From: Epiperipatus broadwayi
Taxonomy: Eukaryota > Onychophora > Udeonychophora > Euonychophora > Peripatidae
Reading direction: 5' to 3'
Length of the DNA stretch: 64,000 nucleotides
NCBI GenBank assembly: GCA_028023455.1
Contig: JAQFVV010000017.1
Coordinates: 4,244,098-4,308,097, forward strand
Shown here: positions 11,788-24,987 of the stretch, one piece after another
Numbering within the stretch: the first letter of the stretch is position 1
How the letters are laid out: each line of letters starts with the position of its first letter
The notes under the pieces: model-generated
What the model was told of the DNA's origin: nothing
Database searches by the model: none
What the model saw: the letters and a program-made list of their open reading frames with translations, nothing else
Position numbers and translations under genes: made by a program

Positions 11788-12337
11788 TGACGAAAATGAT
11801 AAAACTCTTAGGAATCGGTATAGTGGGTTTTTTTTGAAACCCTGAAATCTTGCAACATCAGTGAATTTTGGGAATAGGACACATTCAAAAGAAACATATG
11901 ACCAAAACTTGGGAGTTAGATCAATAAGGTCTTTGTAACACCAGTTTGAACATTGTAAGTTGGAAAAATTAAACATTATAAAGAAAGTTAGAAGAATAAG
12001 CATGTCAAATTAGCAACATGGACAATTTACCAATAATTTCCCCTTCTGTTATAAGTGATTGATTTGCTAATGGGTTCAAATGATAAATTATATTTGACCC
12101 ATTTGGGACATAAATAAATTGAAAATTGTGTTATAACATTTGGACTGTTGACCTAGGTAGAATGGACAATCCAGGATATTATATGTAGACAAGAACTATA
12201 ACTTAAGCTCATGTAAATCCAGAAAGAACTCTAACAAAATTGACAATGTAAATGTTAAAATTTGTAATCAACGTGTAGCGGTCCAATTTACTATGTAACC
12301 ACTAATATTGTATTCTTTTGAGACAATAAAGGTCTTT
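11788..12337 (+). other. LINE 3' untranslated region
   Basis: Non-coding sequence between the ORF2 stop and the trinucleotide tail. It ends with AATAAAGG followed by TCTTTTGAAA, then a CAT array. An open frame on the minus strand here has no recognisable content. Confidence 0.7.
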
Positions 12338-12780
<443 letters not shown>

Positions 12781-15165
12781 AAATAAAAAAAAGTTAATCT
12801 ATTTTAAGATTAAATTTAAAATTTAATAACAAAAAGTTAGTTTTAAAATTTAAAAAAAAAAAGTAATATTCTAAATATTAACATTAGACTTAATAAAAAA
12901 ATGATAAAGTTTTAAAATTACGAAAAGATTTTTTTCTCTCCTCCTGCTCATAAGCTGAACCCTTGTCAGAAATCTTGCCTTGTTGCCTAGTTACAGGCAA
13001 AAGCTTTGTGCACAAATCATACTCTTGTCTCTGCACCATTTTAAGAAATATAAAAATAATAATAATAAAATCCAGGAAGAATATTAATCATCATGAAGAA
13101 ATAATTGTTCATTTAAGTTTTTTTCTGTGTGCATCTATTCAGGCATGTAATATCTCCATAAAGTAAATAATTTATGGATCCATCTATGAAAATATTTCTT
13201 ACATATGTATCTCTTGGCTTCGATCATTATATATAGCAGATATATTGCAATAAATAAGACATAAGTAATATTCGCATTTTCCATCGGTCAAAAACATTAG
13301 TGAAAACATTATATAATATAAATTATTTATTTCACACATGTAGTTTATAAATTAAAATAAATATTTCTTTCTTAAAAATATTCTTTTAAAATGTAAATCT
13401 TTTCACTAGATATTTTTTTCAAGTAAGTGACAGCTATATATTATTCAAAGCATTTATTAACTGATATTATTTCCAGATAAAATCATTTTTAAAGTGTATA
13501 ACTTATTTATTGATTTGATCAATAGCAAGTCCTTTTAAAAGCATAAAAGACATTCAAGTCATCTTCAATTTGCCTTTAAACATATTCTTAAAATGTAATT
13601 CCATTTAGATTACATTAAAGACAAATTTTAAACAGCCACTCATTGTACTATAAAACATTTTAAATTCAGTTTTTAAACTCAGATGCAGATTCTTAATTTT
13701 CTTTTCTTTCTTTCAAATTTAACATTATGATAAAGATTTTTAATAAATATCTGATTCTTCTTAATTGACTTTAATAAATTACTTTCATTGTAATATGATA
13801 AAGTTATTGTAAATAAATGTTCACTCATCCAGGCATATTATTTATAAAAATATGTTATATAAATTTTTTCTGGTTTTGTTGTAGTATATTCCTTGGCATT
13901 TGGTGTTCATTGTCCCAATATTTAATGAGCTACTATAATGTTCCATAGAATTATTGAGGTCTTAAGCTAAGTTTAAGAAAGATAGTCTGACAGAGAAATT
14001 TGGTTTTTTAGTGAATCATTATTTAAATAGTTATCCCAATTATATTTTTGAAAACACTTTTAAGTAAAATAATAATTTAAAAGAAATTACTACTGTCACA
14101 ATATAAAAAATTATAGTTATAAATTTCAAACTAAATCTGTCTTAATCTGAGTCTGTAAATCATTGTATCACTAAAATCACTGTGTAGATTGGCTTCAACC
14201 TCTCATTTTATACTGGTTTTAATCCAATGATTTCATTGGTCAATCCCACTTGTACAAATCTGCTAATTTACATAATTAGATCAATATCATTTTTAAAATT
14301 AAGTTTTAAAACTGAATCATCAAATATTATTAAATTATTTAATACCTTAAATATTAAATATTTTTATCTAGAAATTAAATATTATTATTAAACAATTTTT
14401 AATATTTTAATAATCTAAAACTGTTTATAAAATAAAATACTATATCTAAATAAAATAATAATAATTTTTAATTATTACTTTTCTAATATTATCTCTAGAC
14501 TTTATATTTATTACACTTTATTATGTATCAAAGTTTTGTTAACAAGTTAAAATTGAACTTTTCTTTCCCTAACTTTTTGAAAGTCTACATGTTTACACAA
14601 TCACCTTTAATCATATGATACTTTCAGCATTTTCTAAACTAATATTAAGTTAACTATCATTTAAATATTATTTTAAACAAAATAATTACTTTAAACATAT
14701 AATATAAAATATTTTCTGCTATAATTAAGCTATTCTACCATTATAGTATCTTTTAAATATAATAAAATTAATGCTATCTTTCAAAACAATTTATTGTATC
14801 ATTTTATTATTTAATTTATCTCCAAATGAGTTCAAACTATCTAATATATCTGTATAAGCTCCTGTCTACTGAGTTTGAATGTTTTCCATATATAACCTCA
14901 AAACTGTATGCTAGAAAATAACCTAAATTTATTTTTTTTTAAAAAAATAGCTACTTATCCAACCCTACCTAAACTATCTGTACCTATTGTAAGAGTGCAA
15001 TATTTATTAAATATTTTTGAGATAATATTAAAATAGAATTCAAGATAAATGCTAAGAAGACTAAAGTAGTGTTCAATGCTTTTTTACATGAAAAAAAATA
15101 AAAATTGATGATAATGAAAGTTAACAACTACAAACATCTTGACCAAAATATTAATATAACATGAT
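12781..15165. other. Very AT-rich intergenic DNA, nothing recognised
   Basis: About 2.4 kb with no coding frame of note, no recognised transposon protein and no tRNA. Homopolymer and TA-rich tracts dominate. Confidence 0.5.
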
Positions 15166-15301
15166 CACCATTTTCTATGCTTAGACAAACTGTTAAAACA
15201 ATAGTAAACTATCCATATAGTAGTGTCATCCAGGGCAAGTCTTAGTAATTAAGGTATGCAAGAAGGTTTGTGCATAAAATTTCTATCACTTACACAGTAT
15301 C

Positions 15302-15346
15302 CCCAGACTAGTTTCTAGCTTGTATATTTATCAGTGAATAGCCTTG
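15302..15346 (-). ncRNA. Decayed hammerhead ribozyme motif (P family, left arm)
   Basis: On the minus strand the motif reads CTGATAA, then an ACAAGCTA stem II remnant, then GAAACTAGTC. The core base G8 is lost, so cleavage is unlikely. Confidence 0.45.
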
Positions 15347-15515
15347 TATTTAAGAGTACGGCACCTAGATCTTAGGATCTAATGCAACACTCTAGCAGCC
15401 ACCTTTTACCTTTTTGATTAACTGTAAATGAAAGCACAATAATGTTTTCAATCCAATCTCATTCACTTGTATTGAATCCTAAGGTCTAGGTATAGTGCTT
15501 TAAGAGCCAAGGCTT

Positions 15516-15562
15516 CTCACTGATGAAAACAGTCAAGCTAGCAACTAGTCTGGAGATATACC
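15516..15562 (+). ncRNA. Decayed hammerhead ribozyme motif (P family, right arm)
   Basis: CTGATGA is kept but GAAA is changed to GCAA, followed by CTAGTC. It mirrors the left-arm motif, so this element carries one ribozyme-like block per arm. Confidence 0.45.
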
Positions 15563-15920
15563 CAAACCTTCTTGCACCCATTGATTACTATGGCTTGCAA
15601 TAGATGGCACTACTGTATGCAGAGTTTGCTAGTGTTTTAACATCTTGTGTAAGCATAGGAAATGGTAATCATGTGATGTTAATGATTTTACCAATCCTTC
15701 CCTTGGTGACTATGATTATTAAAGAACCAAAGACACCAAAATGTATATATAGTGTACTGAGGATCTGTATAAGTATTCAGGTGAATGACCTTGGATTGAA
15801 ACATTATTGTGTTTTCATTTTGGACTCCTAGCTTTACTGTTAACTAAAAGATAAAAGGTGTTTGTTAGAGGGCTGCATTGAATATTAAAATCTAGGTGCA
15901 GTACTCTTTGATCGATGGCT

Positions 15921-15960
15921 TTTTACTGATGAAAGCCACAAGCTAGAAACTAGTCTGAGA
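15921..15960 (+). ncRNA. Hammerhead ribozyme, P family, core intact
   Basis: The order is stem I strand TTTTA (15921-15925), CTGATGA (15926-15932), stem II AAGC/GCTA (15933-15936 with 15942-15945), then GAAA (15946-15949). Stem III is the palindrome ACT/AGT (15949-15954), the cleavage site is GTC (C at 15955), and TGAGA (15956-15960) pairs back to stem I with wobbles. The closing pair of stem II is A-A, a weakness. Hammerheads cleave their own RNA after the UH position. The fold is inferred from sequence only. Confidence 0.55.
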
Positions 15961-16176
15961 ATACTGGACAAGTAGGCAGTAGATAAGGATTTTACACACA
16001 AACTTTTTTGTATCCATTGATTACTATGGCTTGCACTGAGTGGCATTACTGTATGGAGAGTTTGCTGCAAATTATTAATAGGATTAAAATATAATGAATA
16101 AAATTAATAGTGGAATTGAACTAGGAATGAAGTATGTTTAGTACAACAATATTAACAAAAAAATAAGACTATATAT

Positions 16177-16400
16177 AGTCAAAATAAGAGTCATATATCA
16201 CATGACCCTATCTCTTAAGCTTGTAAGTTTTAAACAATGAGGATTGCCAATTCCTCTACAAGCTTTATGATAAATGCTTAGCCAGAGTCAGCACTTAAAA
16301 TATCTCTGTCAGGAACCCCTCCCCAAACCCTTGACCATGGTTTCGTGCTTTGGCACTCCTCAGAGAGGTATCAGGGTAGGTTCAGACACTAGACTATATG
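16177..16400. repeat. Q-family element, copy 1
   Basis: It begins AGTCAAAATAAGAGTCAT and contains GAGGATTGCCAATTCCTC, then a block that is the reverse complement of the middle of the copy at 28500-28775. The two copies therefore look like two states of one fold-back element. It carries a hammerhead motif on the minus strand. Confidence 0.75.
16329..16376 (-). ncRNA. Hammerhead ribozyme, Q family, copy 1
   Basis: On the minus strand it reads CTGAGGA, a perfect stem II GTGC/GCAC with loop CAAA, GAAA, stem III ACC/GGT around AT, and cleavage site GTC. Stem I (ACCTCT with AAGGGT) pairs with one mismatch. The core is complete because position 7 of CUGANGA is free. Confidence 0.65.
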
Positions 16401-16429
16401 TTTGAAAATGTTTTTCTTTTAAAAAAAAA

Positions 16430-16800
16430 ATAGATGTGTTTTACCCGTTTTAACATACATATCTGAAACTTGGGTAGGAAATGTGCATTGGAGGTAAAAA
16501 CAATAGATCGGAAGTTAAATATATGAGTGAAAGAACAAGGAGATATCATTGACATTATTAAAAAATTTAAGACTGAAATGAAGCTAGATGAATGTATTGT
16601 TTAAAAAAAATTCCAGTAGATTCGGCAATTAAAATTAAAAGACCTAGAAAGAAATCGTGTGTGAGTTGGATTGATGAGATGAGAAAGCTTGCGGGAGTTA
16701 TGTGGAAAAAAAGAAGCCACGAATAAAAGAAACTGAATTAAACATAGAGATTTTCGTCCTGCAATGGATCGATGATGATTGAATGTAATGGTAATGATTT
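16430..16800 (+). pseudogene. RTE-type LINE 3' fragment
   Basis: The plus-strand translation in broken frames gives the typical C-terminus of RTE-like reverse transcriptases: RPRKKSCVSWIDEMRKLAGV, then MWKK, and FSSCNGSMM before a TGATGATGA tail near 16770. Upstream, ILTYISETWV-like residues near 16440-16480 match the LTYxSETW region. It is 5'-truncated and full of stops. Confidence 0.7.
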
Positions 16801-18075
16801 GTTCGTAACATCATGATCTAATTAATAGTTCATCATATAATCAATTATAAAATATTTTTCTTGATATTGAATAATAGAATAAATGTTATGTTTTGCTTGA
16901 AGAATTTTTCCATAAAAAATCTTTGTTTATAGATCTATTAAAACTAGGTGTCGCTTGCATATCATATGATTATAGGATTTCTGGACATATGGCCTATGCA
17001 TATAAGACTTCTGTCGACGTTTAAAGAGAAACCATTTTGCATTACATCACATGTATATATTATATGATTATTTGACTATATTTTGAATGCATTATTCAGT
17101 ATCTATGTGCTATAAATTTGACTTGCGTTATCTTTATTAACAAGAGAATATTTTTTTAAAAAAATTATTACTTATAATGCGACTGCTTTTATATTTGTGC
17201 GTATTGTCCATGCTCCTATATCTAATTTATGCAATTGAAACTTAACATAAAAGGGAGCCTATTATTTCAAATTCTGTTGTCGCATAATAGCTCTTAGTAT
17301 TTCCAGAAAGTTTTTCTATTCTTATTTTTTTTTTTTTAACTCATCAGATAGATTACCGCTGTATTGTATATGGAGAAACTAAACTAAATAATTAAAATCA
17401 ATGCGATTATTATGTCATTATCAAACTATTACTAAAAGAAAAATAAAAAAGTCAGGGTTTATTGTCTCGTTTTTCGAAGTCTTCATTTTATTTTGATTTA
17501 CTTGTTATACTGTATTCGTGACCAAATTAGATTTTAGATACGATTCACTGATTTATTACAGTTAGCCTTTTATGTAAATATGCTTTAACGTTGGATGTTC
17601 TTTTTTAATCCGGGTATGGTTATCGCAGGTGCGTTTCGCCAACGGTTCTGAAGCTAGATTTTGCTTTACTAGTGAATAAAGTTGTTTCAGTTGGACACAA
17701 ATACGCGCATGCACCTTTTCTTTTCGTTTATAAAACACTTCTTCATAAAGAAGTAATAATAAGAAAAACCATAAAGCACTTTTAAAGATACTCTTTGGAG
17801 AAAAGCAACAAAGAATTAACTTCACGTTGTAAATAACGAGATTAAATTATTTAATACGGCTCAGTTAAATAGCTTACAGCTTTTGTGTAAGTAACGTTTA
17901 TGATTTTACCACAGTTTTAGCTTCTTTTTTTAATTATACAAATAAAATTTAAAAAATCAGCTTTAATTGAAACTGATATTTTGATCTTCTATAAAATAAT
18001 TCAAAACTCTTGTGTTTGAAGGCTTTTTGACATATTTAATTGCGGGTTGTTGTAATATTGTTTGTTTTTTTAAAT
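16801..18075. other. Intergenic DNA with somewhat more CpG than its surroundings, no gene recognised
   Basis: Between about 17580 and 17720 the sequence is less AT-biased and contains several CpG and GCGC steps. An 87-codon minus-strand frame at 17562-17825 covers this patch, but its protein shows no recognisable motif. It may be a remnant of an older insertion or a conserved non-coding patch. Confidence 0.35.
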
Positions 18076-18077
18076 AG

Positions 18078-18118
18078 AACTCTCCCCCCCCCCCTCACAC
18101 ACACACACACACACACAA
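18078..18118. repeat. (C)n-(CA)n microsatellite
   Basis: A run of C is followed by about twelve CA dinucleotides. Confidence 0.9.
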
Positions 18119-18439
18119 ATGATTTTTATATATTTTAGAACAATCAATTTTCAACAAATTAAAATTTATATACAAATAAGTCTTGTGTGATTTTTAATAG
18201 TAGCGCATAGCTTATTCACTTTCATATCCAAATACACATGTTCCATTCTTACTCTATTGTCAAAAAAAAAAACAGTTATTGGTAGAACCATAACTTAACA
18301 ACCAACCCGACCCTAAGAAAGTTTCCTATTATTTTTTTACTATTTCTAATAAACTTATACCCTAATTCAAGTTCTAGCATTTGAGATCTAAATACATGGA
18401 TTTCTAATAAAATTCAACCTCATAGTTTTACCAATCAAA

Positions 18440-18965
18440 GCCTTCCTAGCTGAAAGAATGACATCCGCTAACATGGATGCAATATGTTCTTTGCATGAGG
18501 GAAGATAAAACACTTGGAACATTTTATCTATGAATGCATGACCTTATTTATGTATCATTAGCCTATAACAGCTATTACCTGTAACCAATCTTTAATATTA
18601 GCAGTCCTAATTGAAAATATTCAAAGAGAACTGGTTCCTAATATAAGGTTTTCAGTATTCATCCTCAACATCTTATCAATAATTTGTTAAAAATTAAAAC
18701 CAGAGATCAAACTCTGGCTCCTATTGGTATTATAGTAACCACTCAGAGCATGACCTCTCTATCAGCTCCACAGAGATATACAGACCCTAATTTAGAAATT
18801 AAATTATATTTAGCAGCCTTAATTTTATATGTATTTAATCTTTTTCATGCTATTAATCTGAATAAAAAGCATTTTAATAAGATTCTATTATTCTGTAGGA
18901 ATTTTTATTTCAATAATGGTATAATTAATAATTTGTTAAGTGCATATTCATTATGTAAGTAATAT
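18440..18965 (+). pseudogene. Possible LINE ORF2 C-terminal fragment
   Basis: Near 18488-18545 two frames together give CMREDKTL then EHFIYEC, resembling the Cys/His motif at the end of the LINE ORF2 at 11435-11485. A later open block (18684-18962) reads MLKIKTRDQTLAPIGIIVTT, comparable in place and in part in wording to the KRDKTLARSDIYAATWS tail there. Similarity is short and shifted in frame, so this is a tentative second, older LINE tail. Confidence 0.35.
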
Positions 18966-18966
18966 G

Positions 18967-19127
18967 TATTAAAGCTATAACCTTAAGACTGTACACCTAG
19001 AGATGTGACAGTAGAGACCTCTACAAATCTTGTCTTTTAAAGTCATTAATCCTATGTTAAGGTTTGTAAAGGTACCTACTGTCACATCTAGGCATATAGT
19101 TTTAAGGTTATAGCCTTAATAATGGTG
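18967..19127. mobile_element. Fold-back MITE, about 160 bp
   Basis: The left arm (ATTAAAGCTATAACCTTAAG and on to TGTGACAGTAG) is the near-perfect reverse complement of the right arm (CTACTGTCACATCTAGG and on to GGTTATAGCCTTAAT). About 30 bases separate the arms. The target duplication is unclear. Confidence 0.8.
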
Positions 19128-19708
19128 TATCTTGTTTGTTTAATTGAATAACTATTTCTTAATGCTTAATCAATTTTATTTTAAAAGTAATAGTAGTAGA
19201 AAGATATATTCTAGAGCTAAAGATTACTGGATTGAAACTCAACCTAAAGTTTTGATCCGCAAATGTTTTTAACTGTTCTAGCAACTAAGATTTGATCCTG
19301 GAAGAAAACAATTATAAACTATTCCCATGGAATATGCTCAACATTTTTAAACCTAGATAGAATATTAGTGTCTGAATAAAGAGAAAGACCAATAAGTGGA
19401 TCTGGCACCTGTTAAAATGTGATACCCTCTCCACCTAAAGAGGACATCACATTTCTAAAGGTGATCACATTATACACAAAAATGCTTTTGTTTTACAAAC
19501 TGTGTGCCAATATTGACCTAATAAATCAAGATTGATTTGAAACTTTTTATTCTCTAGTTAATTAATAATGAATAATTAACAAGTTTGACTATAGACTGTC
19601 AGCCTGGAAAAAAAAAAAACTTCCTAAACATTCATGTAATGGGAAACAATTTCCACAATTTATATGGCTTGAAATTACATCTCAGATTATAGGAAAGCTT
19701 AGCAAATT
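19128..19708. other. Intergenic DNA, nothing recognised
   Basis: No coding frame or repeat boundary was recognised before the GATA array. Confidence 0.4.
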
Positions 19709-19719
19709 TATATATATAT

Positions 19720-20274
<555 letters not shown>

Positions 20275-20339
20275 ATACATGAAAGTAGTCAACACTTAAA
20301 TAAATCAATAACAAATAACAATCTCAATCCAAAGTCAAG

Positions 20340-22720
20340 GAAACTTGCTTTTTACAATCTATCATTGAGTATTATTAGTTTTATTATAAATTATCAAATA
20401 CCAAAAAGTAAATTAGTCAATATAGTAAACTAAGTGTACCAATTCCCAATTAAATTGTAGCCAAAATTAAATTACAAATCCATTATCAGTGTTTCCCTTC
20501 CATGACTGACTTCCTATGATCAAATAACACAACACAAAACCTATATATATATATATATATTATCCAATCTTACGTATATATATATTATCCAATCTTACGT
20601 AATTCTAACTGCAAGTATCTTTAATGTCAAAGGTTAAATAAATTAATAGCTTCAGAATAATAAATCTTTATTAAAAGAGATTTTTAAATTTTTCTTTTCA
20701 TTTTTTTTTAAAAAAAGACAATCTGAACCTGAAAACATAAATTTATAATCTGTATTTTTTTAATGAATATATACTTAATTCTGCATGACATATTCATGGA
20801 AAAAATACAGGCTATAAAATTGTGTGTTGAGGTGGTTAAAGTTGTCTTTTTTAAAATATATATATAAAAGAAAGAAATCTTATTTATTAAACATTTGTGA
20901 TTCTGAAGCTATTAATATATTTAAGTTTGGTTGTTTTTTTAATAGTAAAGGCAATTGAATTGTGAGTTGACGTTTTGGGAAAGTAGGATAAGATAAACTT
21001 ATTTTGAATTATGTTATTTTGCACTTTAGAAAACTGACTTGGCAGGAAATCTATTAGTAGTAGATATATAATTTAATTTTGATTAGTGATTTAATTGTGA
21101 ATTGGTGTACATAGTTTAATTATAAAAGTATAAGCTTTAACTCAGACTAATGTAATCCTAAATGTATAAAGATGGTATGACTTGCAATAGTCGAAAATCA
21201 GCTAAACATATTTTGTTTAAAAATAAAAAAACAGATTTATAAAAGCTTTTCTCTATATGGTCTTCTTATATTTATAATGTATTTAGTTTATATATGAAAA
21301 ATGAGTGCTGATTTATCATGAAATATGTATATTGAAGATCATTTATCTTATTCACATGTATGTGGTCATGTGCCATTGGTTGTATAAGATGGACTAAATG
21401 ACTGAAGCAATCTTGAAAGTCTGGGTTCAAACACTCTCTAATTACATATTAGCTTAACTATATATACTACACTTGTGGTTAAATATTAATGAAATTAAGC
21501 AAATGTGACAAAATTGTTTCTTTTCTATTTTCTTCCTCGTAATTTTAGTAAAAGATGAGTTTTCTTATAAAATTATTTTAATATATATATATATCAATTT
21601 TAATTTACATAAGAGATATTAATAATTAGCAAATTGTTTTTGTTTATATTTGATCATTTTTAAATTTTAGTTAACTTGCCTGAAAGATGACAATTGTCTT
21701 TGTTCTCACTTGCTATAAGCTTTCAACTTTTATTTTAATATTAAACCATCATTTATCAGAATATAATAAATTTGACCTCATTTGATAGATATTTTTGTTT
21801 AGAAATTAAATAAATTTTAAAAAATTATATTTGATTTTCAGAATTTTTAAAAATTAGATTTTAATCAAAACAAAGTACCATTTCATTATTCAACAGCAGG
21901 GAGGAACAGATTTAATTTGCAAAATGAACAAAGTCTTCTTTGTTTGATGCTTGCTTTTAAAATCTTAATGAATAATTATTAATATCTAGTAAATCTGTCA
22001 ATTTATGCTTTAAAAGTTTCAAATTTTTTAGTAATTTTTATGATATTGCTATATTTTCTAATGGACTGTCTTAGTGATGTAATTTTTCAGAGATCATAAT
22101 TTACATGCTGCCATAATTTTTATAGCAACATTACTTCTAAAAATATAATTTTTTATATTTAAAAAACAAACACTTTTATCAAAAATAGATATGTAATAGT
22201 ATATATTCTTAATTCCTAATAATTGTGATTCAATTATTATGCAAAAATATAATCTTTCTAAAAATCAAGTTTTTAGTCATTTGTCATACTTTTTCGAAGT
22301 AATATTACAAAGTTCAAGCCTGCCAAGAATATAATGAGGACTCATAATTATCCTGACATCTTCAGAATATTTTTGAAATTAAAATTTTAGAAAAAAAAAT
22401 ACATAAATTTTAATGTTTGAAAATAAAACATTTGCAAAAACTCTCAATAGAGAGTGAAAAATACACATTCAATTTCTTGACATCCAAAACAATATACACC
22501 AGTCTATAAAGTGTACAGGTTAAAAAATAATTAAGTTAATTAAATTAAGTTGATGAGACAAACTCGTAGACAGCTTGCTATCTTATATTATTATAACCTT
22601 AAGCTAAATTAAAAAATTTTAATATGTCAAATATATTGAACAAGTTTTATTAATTTCATGACATACTTGCAGACAAATTATACATACCCATGATGTATAA
22701 TTAACATTGTTACAGTATGA
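20340..22720. other. AT-rich intergenic DNA with one old S-family relic
   Basis: Apart from the relic at 21296-21445 and a small duplication of 'TATCCAATCTTACGTA' near 20560-20600, no feature was recognised. Confidence 0.45.
21296..21445 (+). repeat. S-family relic: truncated hammerhead motif plus tRNA-like B box
   Basis: It begins inside the ribozyme (GAGTGCTGATTTATCATGAAA, then a TATGTATATTG), continues with the family phrase ACATGTATGTGGTCATGTG, and reaches a degenerate B box (GGGTTCAAACAC) near 21423. The upstream core is lost, so it cannot cleave. Confidence 0.6.
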
Positions 22721-22729
22721 TATGCTACA

Positions 22730-22890
22730 AGAAATACTTTTTTTACAAAGAAATTATACAACAAATACTCTATTTTACTAAATATCAAGACACTTTAGAT
22801 GAACCTCTATAACTGAATATAGATACAAAGATAAAATGTCCATTCTAATCTTTTTAAAATATCTACCTTATGACTTGGTTTGAGAATATT
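22730..22890. repeat. V-family repeat fragment
   Basis: It contains GATACAAAGATAAAATGTCC, CTTATGACTTGGTTTGAG and TACTC, matching the family seen tandemly at 54960-55375 and dispersed at 32510, 33740 and 50890. Confidence 0.55.
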
Positions 22891-23765
22891 CTTCATCTGT
22901 ACTCAAAAAAAACATCATTGAGTCATTAAAAAACAATATAGTAAATGTGTATTAGATATAATTCCCATCTAATGAAAATAGTGATTAACCTAAATTAAGA
23001 TTTGTATGATTAAGATGTGTTATGTTTAGTATAAGTTACCAATTTTATTTACTAACTTATTTATTTGTATCTTTAGCAGTGTAAATATACTATACTTATT
23101 ATAATTTCTTTATTATTCTGCAGCATAATTATAATAATTTTTATTATACACCTAAAAATCAATTTTAAGAAACTGACAAATGTTGGAATAAAATAAAATA
23201 TCCTCTGAACAAAAAAAATAATACATCTATCAATAAAAAAAATGTTATGATTAATGTCATTGGTTAACATTGGATGCATATGCACCAATCATTTCAGTCC
23301 TTTCTGAAAACAGTTAGAAAACTGATTAACATCATTAAATATATTTCAAATAAAAAAAGTGGACAAAAAGTGATTTTTATTAGAATAAGAAAAATGACTT
23401 TCTTAATATAAAATTCCTTTTGCTTTTAAAAGGTAAAAATTATTTTTCATTTTGAGGCAAAAAATAGAATTAAATTGTAGCATCAAAAAAAAAAAAAAGA
23501 AGAATTCCAAACAAGAACTCAGAAAGAAAATGATTTTTATACGAATAATTTTAGTTAGGCCTTTAAAAAATGAATTTTAGGTTTTACTGTTAAATAGAAA
23601 ACTGAGAACATTAAAAATAATAATTCCCAAATAAAAAACAAAAGTTATAAATATGATATAGTTAAGTCAATGGTTTAATAGCTTTTATTGGGATAAATTT
23701 ATATTTTTAAAAGCTTGGTTTTAGCTTCCATTAATATTGAACTGTATAACATATATAGTAGTTAA
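22891..23765. other. AT-rich intergenic DNA, nothing recognised
   Basis: Short open frames here have no recognisable content. Poly-A tracts are frequent. Confidence 0.45.
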
Positions 23766-23769
23766 TTAT

Positions 23770-24412
23770 ATGTATCATCTTCATTGTCATCATCAAACAT
23801 TAACCCTCCACTGCAGGGTGAAGGTCTCTCCAATTTCAATCCATCGTCTTCAATCTCTAGCCTCTCTTCTCCACATCACCCCTGCACACTTTCTTATTCC
23901 ATCTATCCATCTCACATGTTGTCTATTTTGGGGTCTTTTACAATCTCTTGGAATCCAGTTTAAAATTTCATTTGTTCATCTATTATCATCTCTTCTAGCA
24001 ATATGTTCAGCCCAACTCCAATTCAGTATTTTAATTTTTTTAATAATGTCAGTAACACCCATTTGTTCTCTTACTCATATATTGCATTTTCAATCTCTTT
24101 TTGCTACTTCTAACATGCATCTCTCCATACTTTTTTGAGTGGTCTGAAGTCTCTGTATTGCTCTTCTATTAAGTGTCCAAGTCTCAGATTTATAAGTAAG
24201 AACTGGTAAAACACATTTATTAAAAACCTTTCTTTTCAAACACATAGGCATCTTTTCTTTTAATATTAAAAAGTACTCCAATCAAATTTAATTCTATGAT
24301 TAATTTCATCCACTATGTTTTCATCTGTAGTAATAATCTGGCCAAGGTATTCGTAGTTATTAACTTCTGCTAACTCATCATAATCATTCTTTATTTTCAT
24401 CGTTTGAGAAAA
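23770..24412 (-). pseudogene. RTE-type LINE 3' half, broken
   Basis: On the minus strand the translation shows YLGQ near 24330, then an open block (24281-24090) reading CLKRKVFNKCVLPVLTYKSE, then TWTLNRRAIQRLQTTQKSME. Downstream come GVTDIIKKIK, WAEHIARRDD, RHVRWIDGIRKCAGVMWRRE-like wording and FTLQW, ending in a TGATGATGA tail near 23780. This order is the thumb and C-terminal region of RTE-like reverse transcriptases. Several stops and frameshifts make it inactive. An apparent plus-strand frame at 23737-24138 is its shadow. Confidence 0.85.
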
Positions 24413-24984
24413 TTATATGTATATTTACATTTATATTTTTTGATTTTATTTTAATTTTATTTAATAGTTGTTTTGCATAGTATTTTTTCATTAAGTTGTG
24501 GATCTGAAATGAATTATATAAACGCTTGTATTTCAATGTAAGCATTAAATAATAGATGATATAAAAATGATCTGAAAAAAATATATTTGTTATAGTAGAT
24601 CCTACTGTATTAGTAATTTTTTAATGTTATTAGAGTTATAACAATTAAATATTTCTTTATTATTAATGTACTATTAGAAGTAAAATATTATAAGTAAGTA
24701 ATAACAATAGTAAAAAAACTAAATTAACATTGTACATTTAAATAGTACAACATAGCAACAACCCATAAGTGCTATTAATATGTCTTAACAGCCAAAAGCA
24801 TGCTCAGTTACAATGCACAAAGTTAACATACAGAACAAACTTTTACTTAGCCAACAGTTGATACATTGAAGCAAACTAATTAATAAAACTGTGTAACATA
24901 AACATGTTTTAATATATGTGTATATATTTGCAAGAAAATTAAGTCATACATCATGTGAATTAAATCTACTGCTTGAATATTCTA
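24413..24984. other. AT-rich intergenic DNA, nothing recognised
   Basis: No coding frame, tRNA or repeat boundary is seen. Confidence 0.45.
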
Positions 24985-24987
24985 GTA

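Larger units (their letters stand above)
4528..12337 (+). mobile_element. Near full-length APE-type non-LTR retrotransposon, inactive and interrupted
   Basis: The element has the two-ORF layout of L1/Tx1-type LINEs: ORF1 with zinc knuckle, ORF2 with apurinic-like endonuclease, reverse transcriptase and a C-terminal Cys/His motif. A 3' UTR ends in 'AATAAAGGTCTTTTGAAA' and then trinucleotide repeats. Without the 2.5-kb insert and one copy of the flanking repeat it would be about 5.1 kb, normal for the class. Both ORFs carry stops and frameshifts, so it cannot mobilise itself. Tx1 clade is my tentative placement, from ORF1 style and microsatellite flanks; a reverse-transcriptase phylogeny would decide. 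Confidence 0.88.
15205..16063. repeat. P-family element: palindromic unit followed by a tandem unit
   Basis: The first unit (15205-15627) is palindromic. Its left end (CCATATAGTAGTGTCATCC) is the decayed inverse of its right end (GGCACTACTGTATGCAGAG), and both arms continue through a TAATCAATGGATGCA-like block to a hammerhead-like block. A second unit (15628-16063) follows head to tail and again ends GGCATTACTGTATGGAGAG. The family recurs at least nine times in the window. No protein is encoded; the short open frame at 15885-16070 on the minus strand is a by-product. Confidence 0.85.

Noticed and set aside
23737-24138. 133-codon plus-strand frame
   Set aside because: It lies antisense to an RTE-type LINE whose minus-strand translation has clear motifs.
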